Position numbers and translations under genes: made by a program
The notes under the pieces: generated by a model
What the model was told of the DNA's origin: nothing
The model's input: the letters and a program-made list of their open reading frames with translations, nothing else
The model's database searches: none
In this document: piece by piece, positions 24,656 through 45,500 of the stretch
Layout of the letters: each line of letters opens with the position of its first letter
Numbering within the stretch: position 1 is the first letter of the stretch
Assembly: GCF_036324505.1 (NCBI RefSeq)
Contig: NC_086366.1
Span: 14,735,427-14,799,426, forward strand
Direction: 5' to 3'
DNA length: 64,000 nt
Origin: Eleginops maclovinus
Lineage: Eukaryota > Chordata > Actinopteri > Perciformes > Eleginopidae

Positions 24656-26924
24656 CTGAGGAGAAGGGACAAGTTTAAAATACCTTTTAGAAGCGGGAAT
24701 TTAATATCATGTAGGCTATGCATCATGCATTTTAAACACATTGTCTAACTGAATAAGTGCAAAATAATTTAAACCATTGACCATTTTTATAATTTAATTA
24801 GTGTTACAGAGAAATCATTCCAAAACAAATTTATCTGAGTTAGCTGGTCATTCTGTTTTCCATTTTTCTATTTTTCCACTCACTTCTGCTTACTGTCAAA
24901 GGGAGGATCCACTATCCGGCACTTATCCAAGTCAGAGCTGCAGACTAAGCAAAGAAAAGGGTGTTTTACGTCTCTGGAGTTACTGTGTTTTCAAGCAATC
25001 TTTTTATCACAAACTTAGGGCCTATATATACTCTTTCCCTAATAGTTTAATACTCACTTAAAAGTCAAATAACTAAATATGTATAAATAACAAAAACATT
25101 CTGAAAACAAATTTTCAAGGAAGTAAGTAAAGATTAAAAAGAAACTAAATCAAGGAATTTAATAATATTTGTCACTTTTGTAAAACAATGTCAAAATACT
25201 ATGCTCTACTTGTATCATAGTATGTTGTTATTTCCTGTTTTTCTTTAATAAAGAGATGTTAAAATGTTTGTCTGAGAGGCTTGGATTAAGCTGTCATTAA
25301 TACTACATTTTACTACAAATTATATAAATAACATATGCTCTGATGATTACTTACAGTTGATGACTTGACTCACTCTTGTCGAACGCAAGGCTGTAAGATG
25401 GAGCTGAGTGTCAATGTACTGACATGGTAGGTGTTAAGGAGCACTGTGGATTTTCCTAGAAAGCATATCAACGATTCAGCTGTGGTAAGACTGGCAATAT
25501 ATCAGGACTTATGCAAAAATAGGGAAAACTCTCTGGTCCTTAGACAAAAGCATACATCATATGACAGACAACCTGCAGAGTAAACACCAATCAGAGATTA
25601 GATGAAGGGAAGGTTTAGATTCAGGGCACCCCTGCTTCCTTTGGCATGCACATACATTTTAGGCTTCACAATTTCTGTCTCACCTCTAAACTGAAGCTAT
25701 AAGCATGTATGCTTCTTTTACAGGATTCTTGACCTAACCTCTAACATATGTTTAAACATCCTCATTTGCACAGCAAATGTTCATGTCCTGAGCTCTTAGC
25801 ATCATTTAGAAAGCAAAATACATAACTTTTGTTTCCACACTCACCATCATTGTGTTATTTGTTGATGATTGTTTGATCATGTTCTTGCAAACATTATAGA
25901 GCTGATTCTGCAGGAAGTGGCTTCATTTGACCAAAGGTCTCTGCTGCAAAGACAACAAATAGTCCCATGAGCTACACTGGAGCTTTTTGTTAAACAAAGG
26001 AGATCCAATAGCTTCCAAGAAGATTTATTGTAAAGGAGGCTGGGTTTCAATTCCATTTTATTCAAATTAATTACAAATATGTGGTATATGGGGAAAGTAA
26101 CCGCAATTATTTTCGGACTTTAGAATATTGAGGTGACCAACAAAATGGGTGAATTGGTATTACATTTTACAATAAGTATTTTAGCAATTAAATTGCTTTC
26201 TAAGTATTTATTGAGACCACAAAAACAGAATACCAGAAATTCCTGGCAACTGGGCACATCTCTTTTGTGGGGAAGCTATTCAAGTTGGATTAACAAGATT
26301 TAAAGAGAATATTTTTATGTTACCATTTATTTTAAGACTTTAAAAGGTTGAAACTTTGTAAAATGCCATTTATGTTCTTGCAACAGAATAAAAACACTGA
26401 ATTAAGCTGACTTACTTTTTTTTTCACACTGTTTTATTTATTCTGTAATGCTTTCAAGATATATCTTAATGAAACAATTGGCTAATGGTAAAACTATATC
26501 ACAGTGAGCCTTTCACAGAAAAATAAACAAATGACATCTTCATTTACACATTTATTGTCCAAGTCCAACAAGAACAACTCAATATGGGAATAAAAACGTG
26601 GGTAGAAAGGGTTAAATATACCAACAAAAGACTCTGAGACATGACATATGTGTGTGTTAAAACTCGCCAAATTTAGAAAAATCCAATGCAATACATTTGC
26701 CTAGTGCGTTTTTTGCCGAAACCCTGACATCATGTTTACAATATGTTGTATCTCGTAGGTTTCAACCTTGTTTCTCTCTATCATTAGACCTTTATTCTTA
26801 ACAGATGCTAATCACGATCCAGCCACTAGAGAGCAGTGCAGCATAAAGAACAGAAAATGCTGAAAGACTGCAACAGCCTAATGTGTGACTGAGAACATTA
26901 TATTTATCTCTATTTTTTTAATGG
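24656..26924. other. Interval between the two P2Y14-like receptors
   Basis: AT-rich sequence with no recognised coding exon. It should contain 5' non-coding exon(s) of the downstream receptor and the 3'UTR of the upstream one. Minus-strand poly(A) hexamers occur at 26566-26561 and near 26430. Confidence 0.45.
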
Positions 26925-27926
26925 CTAATAATTGTTCTTCGATTTTGAATCATCTGTATTTTTACCTGAATATAACCTGACACAGATTCCTCGAGCTTTC
27001 ATCATGTCAACCAGCTTCTCTCTGTACTCCCTGCACAGGCAGATGTACAGAAGAGGATCCAGGCAGGTATTAGTGGCAGAGACCCACAGGAACAATCGAT
27101 GGACAATCCTCACCCAAAGTTTAATACAGACATCGATGTCTTCATTCATTGTTACCGGAACACGTACAACGTGAAGAGGCACAAAACACACGGAAAACAC
27201 AAGAAGGATCAGGAAGACTCTCAGCTTGGTTTTCTTTTTTCCGTGGCTGTTGTTGCTCCCAGAGTTTCTGAAGGAATGTAGGACTTTCAGGGTGATGCAG
27301 ATGTAGCAAAACACAGTCACGATGCTGACAAACCAAAAAAGAGTCTCCATAGATAGAACCACAAATGTGTGGAGAGTCACTCCAGCTGGTCTCTTTAGGG
27401 AAATACAGAAATCTTCTGTTATATTAACAGGATTCTGGTCTGTTAGAATGATAGTTGGGACAGCTGTACCACCAAATAACACAACCCAAACCAAAGTAGA
27501 CATTACAAAACTGAAGATCACATTTTGTCCCAGGAGCTTGCCGCATGGTCTAACAATTTTGAAGAAGCGGTCAAGGCTGATAAGACCCATTAAAGCAATA
27601 CTTGTGTACAAAGAGCAGTAGAAAATGACATCAGAGTAACGGCAAGCAAAAACCCTTAACCCAATTGATGCTCCAGGAAGCATGCTAGCTGCCATTGGCG
27701 GGAGTGTCAGGGTCAGGAGCAGGTCAGCAGCCACCAGGTTTTTCAGATACACTATGAAAGTGGATGTGGACCGGAGGTGCAAAGACACCCACGCTGCTAC
27801 CCCATTCAGCAATAGTGCAATCGGGAACATGAGGAAGTAAAGGTAGGAGACAGCCATATCTACTGTCACAAGGCTGATCCAAGCACAACCAGAGGAGAAG
27901 GATGCTGTGTTGTTTGACACCATCAT
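26925..27926 (-). CDS. P2Y14-like receptor, paralogue B (intronless)
   Basis: A 333-residue class A GPCR, tandem paralogue of the gene at 23655-24647. Marks: LLLNGVAAWVSLHLRSTS in TM1, LKNLVAADLLLTLTLPP in TM2, SLDRFFKIVRPCGK after TM3, SFRNSGSNNSHGKKK in the third loop, LHVVRVPVTM in TM6 (HxxR kept), DPLLYICLC in TM7. Odd: the KExxL motif of this family is replaced by HRLFL, so both the Lys and Glu that help bind nucleotide in P2Y12-type receptors are gone. Start: MMVSNN, just inside an exon with acceptor CATTCCAG at 27932. A two-codon upstream frame (ATG GTA TGA, 27931-27923) overlaps the start. Ligand may differ from other family members. Confidence 0.8.
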   Translation of the reverse strand: MMVSNNTASFSSGCAWISLVTVDMAVSYLYFLMFPIALLLNGVAAWVSLHLRSTSTFIVYLKNLVAADLLLTLTLPPMAASMLPGASIGLRVFACRYSDVIFYCSLYTSIALMGLISLDRFFKIVRPCGKLLGQNVIFSFVMSTLVWVVLFGGTAVPTIILTDQNPVNITEDFCISLKRPAGVTLHTFVVLSMETLFWFVSIVTVFCYICITLKVLHSFRNSGSNNSHGKKKTKLRVFLILLVFSVCFVPLHVVRVPVTMNEDIDVCIKLWVRIVHRLFLWVSATNTCLDPLLYICLCREYREKLVDMMKARGICVRLYSGKNTDDSKSKNNY

Positions 27927-28843
27927 ACCATCTGGAATGAAAGAAACCAATAGACATCATAGAAACAATAAATGTTGTTTTAACTTGTTTACACCTGTGA
28001 CCACTAAAATGGAAAATCCCTAACAGGTTTTCTAAGCAAGACCTACATCCAGATCTTTGCTTTTGATTTAACACATTTGGAAGTGAAATGAGCAGCTTTT
28101 ATTTTTTTTGCTAGAAGGGTTTATTGGTATTGATTTATTGATGTGAGTAAGATACTGTATATAGGGGGTTCAGCGCAAATGTTTTGCTGAGGTGAAGACC
28201 AGAGCACTGTGTTATATTTCTCCCTGCGTATGATTTGTTTAAGACTGAAAACAACTACTGTTTTAAATGTTTCCTGTTTGCATGGTTGAACCTGATTTGC
28301 ATTTGTCATTATAGTTTAAAAGACATTTGCTACTATGAATTGGTTTTGAATGCTTAACCAGTGCATTTGAATGCATCCTGGATACTGAACCTGACACTTA
28401 CGCTTTTAACATTGACTTATGAAAGTTGATGGATCTGTTTTCTACATATTAAGAAGATGAAAACATATGCTGTATGTTATGGTTGTTTTATCACATGTGC
28501 ATATACCACACTGAAATGATACACAGGTGCTAAAAGTCCTTTGTTCACAAAAGGATCTTAGTCTACCTTGTAAAAGTTTTTGATTGAGGGTTATCAGTAA
28601 GATTTTTACCTGGATTTACCTTTTCAGTATATTGACAGTACTATTAACTACCTGGATACCCTACTAGGTATAACAGTAGCAACAATTATTTGGTATGATT
28701 GGATCTCAGTGAGAACACTTGTTTAAAAATGTTGTAACAAAAAGCTTTAATAGCACAATAACATGTTATAGGATAGCTGAATTTTTCCAAACATGATTAC
28801 AGAAATGAAAGAACACCAATACAAATGTGATTAAATTACATAC

Positions 28844-28851
28844 ATTGCCGA

Positions 28852-28908
<57 letters not shown>

Positions 28909-28915
28909 CGACAAT
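28844..28915. repeat. (TA)n repeat inside an inverted repeat
   Basis: A TA run of about 48 bp (28857-28904). It is flanked by arms ATTGCCGAAATT on the left and AATTTCGACAAT on the right, reverse complements with one mismatch. The whole can fold into a long hairpin or cruciform. Confidence 0.85.
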
Positions 28916-29639
28916 AGTCCACAGTTTTGTGCTTAAGACAATGTCACTGAGATATTTTACTGATCAAGGCCAACTTACGTTTTTCAGAATGGATAGAGCT
29001 AACTAAATCTATACTTTTAACCAGGTAAAAACTTTGACTTATTAGATATTCCTCCAATCAAATGTTTTCCCTAAAAAAGTCAAACATTGCATTCTATGAA
29101 GTGACTCACCAGCAATGGTTGGCACCTTCACTCGACAGTGTAGCCAGAAAGATTAACACCTGTACAAAACAAATCACTGTGTCCTCCTCTTCACCCAAAC
29201 AGATGCAAATCTATGAGTTGCTGTGGTCCAAAAGTGAGTTTGCTGAAGGTGGAGAGGATTCAAATAACATAGATTTTGGTGAACCATGTGTAATCAGGCT
29301 TCCCAACATCTGTGCAGATGGCTTCTCTACTATGTAGCTTCTAATCATTCTTTTACTTTGCTTGTCACATATTTACTACTGTTGATTGATAAACTGACAT
29401 ATATGACATATGACAGCAAGTTCAAATGTTCATTTTTTCGATTTATATTTTCTTAATATAGTGTATTGGATTTCAGCATTGATAATTCCTGCACAAACAA
29501 AGCACAGTACAATATTTTGATGAGATGTGACTAGTGATGTGACAGTGCTTACAGCAATAATTTGGATGTAGAATAACTTTAACTTTCTTTTAGTATTGTC
29601 ATATATGTACAGTATAGCACACACAATATGTAACCTCTG

Positions 29640-29745
29640 CATTTTACCCATCCTAGTACTGGGAGCAGTGGGCAGCTATTGTATAGCACCCTGGGAGCGG
29701 TGGTGGGGGGGTTCGGTGCCTTGCTCAAGGGCACCTTGTCAGTGA
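29640..29745. repeat. Dispersed teleost repeat fragment
   Basis: Contains GTGGGCAGCTATTG followed by GGTGCCTTGCTCAAGGGCA, a sequence I recognise as a very common interspersed repeat fragment in fish genomes. Its exact family is not resolved, and the ends are approximate. Confidence 0.5.
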
Positions 29746-30317
29746 TGATGCAAACTATTTACTGTATATGATTGTTGTGAAGAGTCAGTGATTGCTAACA
29801 CTAAACAGCAATACCTTCATGCAGCATGCAACACAAAACAGAACACAGTTTGACATGAGATAATTTAAAATACTATAATTTACTGGTTGAATTTTTTACT
29901 GCAGGAATATAGTTTATTCTTTTCAAAATGAGCGAGAATGAAAACATAGAAGAGGAACTCCATGTTGTTATCATGTTAAATACAGAACTGAAAAAAAACA
30001 TACCAGTGTTGGCCGCTAAAAATGTTGTGATTCATTTGTAATATATTTTTAAACGTTGTCCTATTGGCAATATGTGTGTCTATTTTCCCCAAGTAATAAC
30101 ATTAAAGTTGATTGCTTTTAATTACAATGTTAAATCTGAAGCTTCATAAAGGGATAGTGTTTTAATCATTTTGTGATGATCAGCATTTTGATTATGACAA
30201 ATTACAAACAAGATCACTGTTTACCTTTTGCAATTCTCTAATGCTTATGCTATGTTTTCCAATACTTGAAAACAAGACATCATCACAGTACATGCAGATA
30301 CTAGAGTCAAAAGTCTC

Positions 30318-32096
30318 TCAGATAGTGCTAACTGTATCCATTTCTGAGCCCCTCCCTGTGAGTCTGCTGCAGGTACCCGGAGCCAGCTGCAGGGTCTTGA
30401 ACAGGGTGGTCCTGAAAGACTTACAGAGGAAGAAGTAGATGAGAGGATCCAAAACAGAGTTTAAGGATGAGAGAAAGAGAGTACTTTCCTTCAGCTGAAA
30501 GAAGAAGAGTTTGAGTTTACAATCAAAGAGAACCCCTTGGGTCTGGCTCATGGTGTACGGCACGCGGGCGAAGTGAAACGGCACAAAGCACACAAAGAAC
30601 ACGGCCAAAACCAGAAACACATTAGCATTCATTTTTCTTTTGGCCTGGTGGTGTTTCCGAGTTGATGCCCCACTTGTTGCTCGACTTATGGTCCCTCCAG
30701 TGCTGCGGGAGTAGGACCTGTACAGTTCTTTGGTGATAAGAGTGTAGGATATTATCACCGTCACCAGGTTGCACCAGAAAATAATTTGACAGACATGATT
30801 GACCACCTGGTGCCAGTACAGCCCAGCCTCTGTCTTCAGGTCCCCACACTTAAAATATGGAGACGATGGTGTTTTACGTGTCAGGATCACATTGGGCAGA
30901 CAGAGAACGAGCAGGAAAGTCCAGATGGCTCCTGAAAGGATCTTGCGACGAACCAATCGAGCTGCGTTAGTCCCCCTGAAGGGCCTGAGGGTCTTTATGC
31001 ACCGATCAATGCTGATGAGGCCAAAGAAGAGGATGCTGATATACATGGTTACGTAGAAGAGCACTGAGGAGACTCGACACACAAATATACGCAGCCCAGT
31101 GGAAGCCATGTTGGAATCTGATAATACCTGAAGAAACACAACAATAAAACATCAAACAAGAAAAAATACTAAGCATTTAAATTCAAGCCATACTGTGCAT
31201 TATATTGTTGAACAGTTAACAACTTTGTATAAGCTGCTCTTTGTCAAGGATTTTTATGTTGAACCTTGACTTTTCTATTTGCTATTTTAAAATATTGTCG
31301 TTTTGTAATTTACACTAGTAATTTTATAATGCATCATAGCTCAATTATAAGCCAATAATTACAACAATGGGTGCCAAGTTGTGAGAAATATTTCTGACCG
31401 TTGTTTCTCTCGTAGAAAATGATCTTCATCTTTTTACCAGCAGAGTATCTGGTGCACAATCAATTGATACAATATTTCCTTTGAATAAAATTACCATGTG
31501 AAGACTTGATCGATTATTTTTCAACATATATTATTCTGGACGCCTCAGTTTCACTAAGGGGATTTTAGAAGCTGAAAATATCCTTACCCTTAATCATAAC
31601 ATGTATTGTATTAGGTCAAATTTATGTTTATAACCCTCTTTTAACAAGTTAATACCAGCTATAACTGCAGACTATATGCCCTAATCCAAAGTAAAGAAAA
31701 CAGGAGTATCTACCAATGACTTGAATATGACTAGCTGACTATCTTAATGACTTAAAACTAATCTTGGTAAATAGCCTTTAATAAAGTCATAAGTTATAAC
31801 TTAACCAATAAGGTTGAATTGTGCCTCATAAATAAAAAGTACCAGGTAAAACAAACCTTGAAAGGGAATGTGAAGGTCATGATGACATCTGCAACAACAA
31901 TATTTTTCAGGTATATAATGAAGTGAGACTTTGAGGGGATGCGAAAAAACACCCAAACAGCCACGCCATTGAGCACAAGCCCCACTAGGAAGAGAAAGGA
32001 GTAGAGAACCGGAAAAACCATCGTCTTCACAACGTTGTCACGGGAACAAGTGCTGTGATTGCCAGGGAACGGGGGGGAACTTGAATTTGTCTCCAT
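30318..32096 (-). CDS. p2ry12: P2Y12 ADP receptor, two coding exons
   Basis: A Gi-coupled ADP receptor; in mammals it drives platelet aggregation and microglial chemotaxis. Coding exons 32096-31857 (N-terminus, TM1, most of TM2, ending TFPFK) and 31127-30318 (VLSDSNMASTG to the C-terminus) join in phase 0 to 349 residues (human 342). Marks: NIVVADVIMTFTFPFK, SIDRCIKTLRPF after TM3, LITKELYRSY after TM5 (shared with human P2Y12), FHFARVPYTMSQT in TM6, LKESTLFL (KExxL) and DPLIYFFLCKSFR in TM7. The Cys before TM3 (IFVCRVSS) and in ECL2 (YFKCGDLK) are present. The third intracellular loop is longer than in human, with a Ser/Thr-rich insert. Start: METNSS, nine bases inside an exon with acceptor TTTTTCAG at 32106. 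Orthology is supported by position next to igsf10. Confidence 0.92.
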
Positions 32097-32105
32097 GAGT
32101 GTTGC

Positions 32106-41599
<9,494 letters not shown>

Positions 41600-42523
41600 C
41601 TTGTTTTCTTTAGAATTTTATTTTGTCTCTCATACTGGTAAAGTAGATACTACAAATAGGTACATATACTGTATCATTACAAATTAGCATAATGTATAAC
41701 ATTACTGTATATTCTTGTGTACAACACAATACATTGATATGAAAGTGTGTTTTTGACCAATACACTGCACTGTGAAAAGAAATAGCAGATTTCTGCCTTG
41801 AACCTGTCATCAAAAAGTATAATGAAGATATCTGATCTTTTAAAAGTCCATGCAGTTATGTATCCAGTGTAAAACAAGCCTCCTTTTCAACACATCTGTT
41901 TACTTCCTCTGTGAAATTTGATGAATAGCTCATGTAAGATGCTTTACCATATACAGTTCTCCTGCCTGTCTTTTTCATTTGATGCTAAACAACAAATCAA
42001 TGTGTCATGACAGCAATGACATCTGGCCAAAGTCTGAAGGGAACAAAAAGTCTCTTGGGATCATTTTTACCTTTCCATCAATCTCTTACACACTTTCTCC
42101 CTCTCTGTATGTATTGTAATAGTATCTCCATGCACAGCCAGCAATGCCTGGTCAGAGAAGTCACTTTAAGTTTGACTCATTCACTGCTCGTTCTGTTCCC
42201 ATGAGAACCACCCCAAATGAGGACCTCCTATGGTTTTCCAGATTTCCAGATCCAAAATTACAATAACAACTTCCCTGGCTGCCCTGGCTGTCTTTTCACA
42301 AAAAGCGTGTTTTTTTCCTATAAAATGTCTGTTTAATTTCTCTGCTTGAGTTCTGTTTATTTTTTTCATCTAAATTTGTCGCTTTTTTTTTTTTTACAAT
42401 GTTCCAGAAGCCGTAATCATCATTAATCCACATGTGAAAATGTGCAATGTTCCTCAAAGACAAATGCCTTATTGTCCGGTAATGTTGGTTATGCCATAGT
42501 CCTCCATTGGTCTTGTCTTTTTC
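41600..42523 (-). other. igsf10: Probable igsf10 3'UTR with poly(A) signal
   Basis: Non-coding sequence after the igsf10 stop. AATAAA occurs on the minus strand at 41622-41617 and is followed by a T/G-rich stretch, consistent with cleavage near 41600. The length of about 0.9 kb is inferred from that hexamer alone. Confidence 0.4.
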
Positions 42524-45500
42524 TCACAATATTCGCACATATGTGACCTTTGAGTCTGTACCCAGGCTGTTCTTGGCCAGGCACTTGTATGTGCCAGAGT
42601 CTGTGGCTTTGGGCCTCTGAATGATAAGTGTGCCCTGAGGATGAAGCAGTTCGCTACCCATGGGCCGGCCCTGTTTTGCGGTTGACAGAACTGAATGATC
42701 GGGCAACTCCCAGATAATCTCTGGCTTGGGGATCCCAATGGTGGCACAATTGAGTTGAATAGGTGTCCCGGTCACTCCCATCACACTGGGCGGTGGACCT
42801 GTTGTGATCCGCGGAGGGTAGGCGATGACAATAACAGGAACAGTGAGCACAGCCTCTCCAGCACTGCTCCGAGCCTTGCAGATGTAGTTCCCTTGGTCAT
42901 GGATAGTTGTATCCTGAACAATTAAAGTACCATTCTGTAGTACCTGGAAGCGCCCAGAGACTTGAGGCTGAGTAAGAATGTGGCCACCAGGAATGGTCCA
43001 GTAAATGTGGGGTCTTGGACTTCCATCAGAAAGACAATGGATGAAAAGAGGTTCTCCAGCAACACTGCGTATCATGCCTCTAGGTCTTGTTAGGATGTAA
43101 GGCTGCCCGACATCCAAAATAATTAGCTTCTCTATGTAGCCCATGAAATTCTTAGCACCACAGCGGTACTTCCCAGCATTCTCTTTGCCAGGGTTGTAGA
43201 TAACTAAAGTCCCGTTTTCACTCACTTGGGGGTGACCTCTAGTCAACCGTGTTCCATTTGGCAAAGTCCAACTGATCTCTGGCATTGGGTACCCATCAGC
43301 AGAACAGTTTAGAACTGTGGTTTTCCCAATCCGAGACACAATGCGTTCGTTGAAAGGGTTTTTGAAGATTGGCCTCCTGAGAATACTACTAACCTCGAGC
43401 TGCACCACCATTACTGCCTCTCCTCCATCATTCCTGGCCATGCAGATGAACTCAGCTGTATCAGTTGGCCGCACATTACGAATCTCTAATGTCCCATTAT
43501 GGTGGACATTAATCCTGCTGCCAAAGTATGGAGCTTTTATAAAAATGTTATCAGGCATAATCCAAGTGATACTAGGCGTAGGATCGCCATCAGCCTTACA
43601 GTCTATTAATTTCCTGGAGTATTTGGCAGCGACTTCTTTGATTACTGTCCTGTTCTGCCGGTAGCCATTAATGACTGGTGGATTTCCTTCCATATCAAGC
43701 TTGTATACTTTTCTATTTTCTCCAGCAGGGTTTCGAGCCATACAGATATACTCCCCAACATCAACAAGCTTCACATCCCTAATATCCAGGGAGCCATTGA
43801 CATGCATTAGGTAGCGTTCATTAGATGCTGCAATGACGTCGTTGGTGGGCAACATCCACAGGATTTTGGGTTTGGGCTCACCGAGTGCTTCACAGTCAAA
43901 GCGGATGTTCCCTCCAGGCTTCACTCTTGCATATGTCTGGTCAGTTGGACGTATTCTTGGGGCAGCAGTCACCACGGTTATATGTAAATGCATCTCATCC
44001 TTACCCACCTGGTTCTCAGCATAGCATGTGTAATCCCCTTCTTCTGACATACTGACCTGGAATAGCATAACAAAGTGATGTAAATCTTTTGGATGTATTT
44101 CTTTTATCAAGAAGTACTGTAACATGACATATCATTGCATACCTGGTTTAGGTAGAGAGTTCCATTGTCAAAAAGTGTATAGCGCCGTGCTCTTCCTTGT
44201 CCACTGCTAGCATCAGATTGAAGAGCGCTGTTGACCACTGTACCGTCTGGTAGACCCCAGGAGATCTCTGGCTTTGGTGCACCAGAGGCTTTACAGTCGA
44301 CCTTAAAGTCGTTACCATAGGGTACATTCTTCTTTCCATAGTGCTTCGGCTCTATCTTGGCTGCCTTCATTGACACACTGACCTTCATAAGATGGAGATC
44401 ATCACCAATCTTGTTTCGCGCCACACAGAGATAGTCTCCAGCATCTTTATCACTCATAGCGGTTACAATAAGAGTACCATTTTCCAAGACCTGAATTCTG
44501 CTGCCCATCCTGAAAAAAAAAATGACATAATGAGTACCAGTCACTACAGAGCATGGCAAGAACAAATAACACATCCTTTTGCCACAGTGTGAGTATCTTT
44601 TCTGTAATAAAACAGGATTTTTTAAATTACAGAACAGTATCAGTAATCTTTCATTCCTGGGGTATACTTTATAAGAATTATGCTTGGACAAATTTAATAT
44701 TTCGCTGTTTGTTGTTACCAGCTAAATAGAATTGCCAATGCCATGAGAAAAAAAAATCAAATCTGTTCAATACAGAATCATATCCAAAATAAACAAGCCT
44801 GCTTTTCAAATTATGGATCAAAAATGTTATGTCTTTTTTAGCTTTTAGGTCTAAGTATGATGTACAGGTACATGCTATTTTTTCTTCTTCTTTGCTTTAC
44901 TGCCACTGATCGACAATTTATTTTTTACCTGTGCCACTGGTCCACTATAGCTTTAGAGGGCAGCCTCCATAGGACTTGGGGTTTGGGGTCTCCTGTAGCT
45001 GAACAGTTTAGTCTCAGCTGGTCCTCAAAGAACAACACTGTCAAACGCTGGGATGTCTCCACTATTTGAGGTGCAGACTCTTGCCTCTCTACTGTCAGGG
45101 TCACTACTCTCCTCTCTGAGCCGGTAGAGCTGGTAGCAATACATTCAAACTTGCCACTGTCTGTTGGAGCCACATCCTTGATGTATAGTGTTCCATTTCC
45201 ATACACTGATATCCTTGTGTCACTGGCAGGTCTGTTATATTGTACCATTGTTCCATCATGGACGACCCAGTGGATAGTAGGCTGAGGGCTGCCTTGACCA
45301 GTACAGGGTAGCCACAAATGTTGGTTTACACCTGCTTTTACCTGCTGCCGTTTGTCCTCCACAATACCTGGGGGAGATGCCACCACCTGCAGACGGACTG
45401 TAGCAGTATCAGCCCCAGCTGGATTGCTGGCAATACATTTGTAATGACCTCTGTCATAAACAGACACCTCCTCAATGACCAGAGTCCCGTCAGCAGAAAC

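Larger units (their letters stand above)
27935..30317. other. Interval between P2Y14-like B and p2ry12
   Basis: No recognised gene. Contains an AT-rich palindrome at 28844-28915 and a dispersed repeat fragment near 29640-29745. A minus-strand AATAAA at 29918-29913 is a candidate end for p2ry12. Confidence 0.5.

Noticed and set aside
29062..29337. Plus-strand frame of 91 codons
   Set aside because: No similarity recognised, no splice sites, and AT-rich intergenic context.
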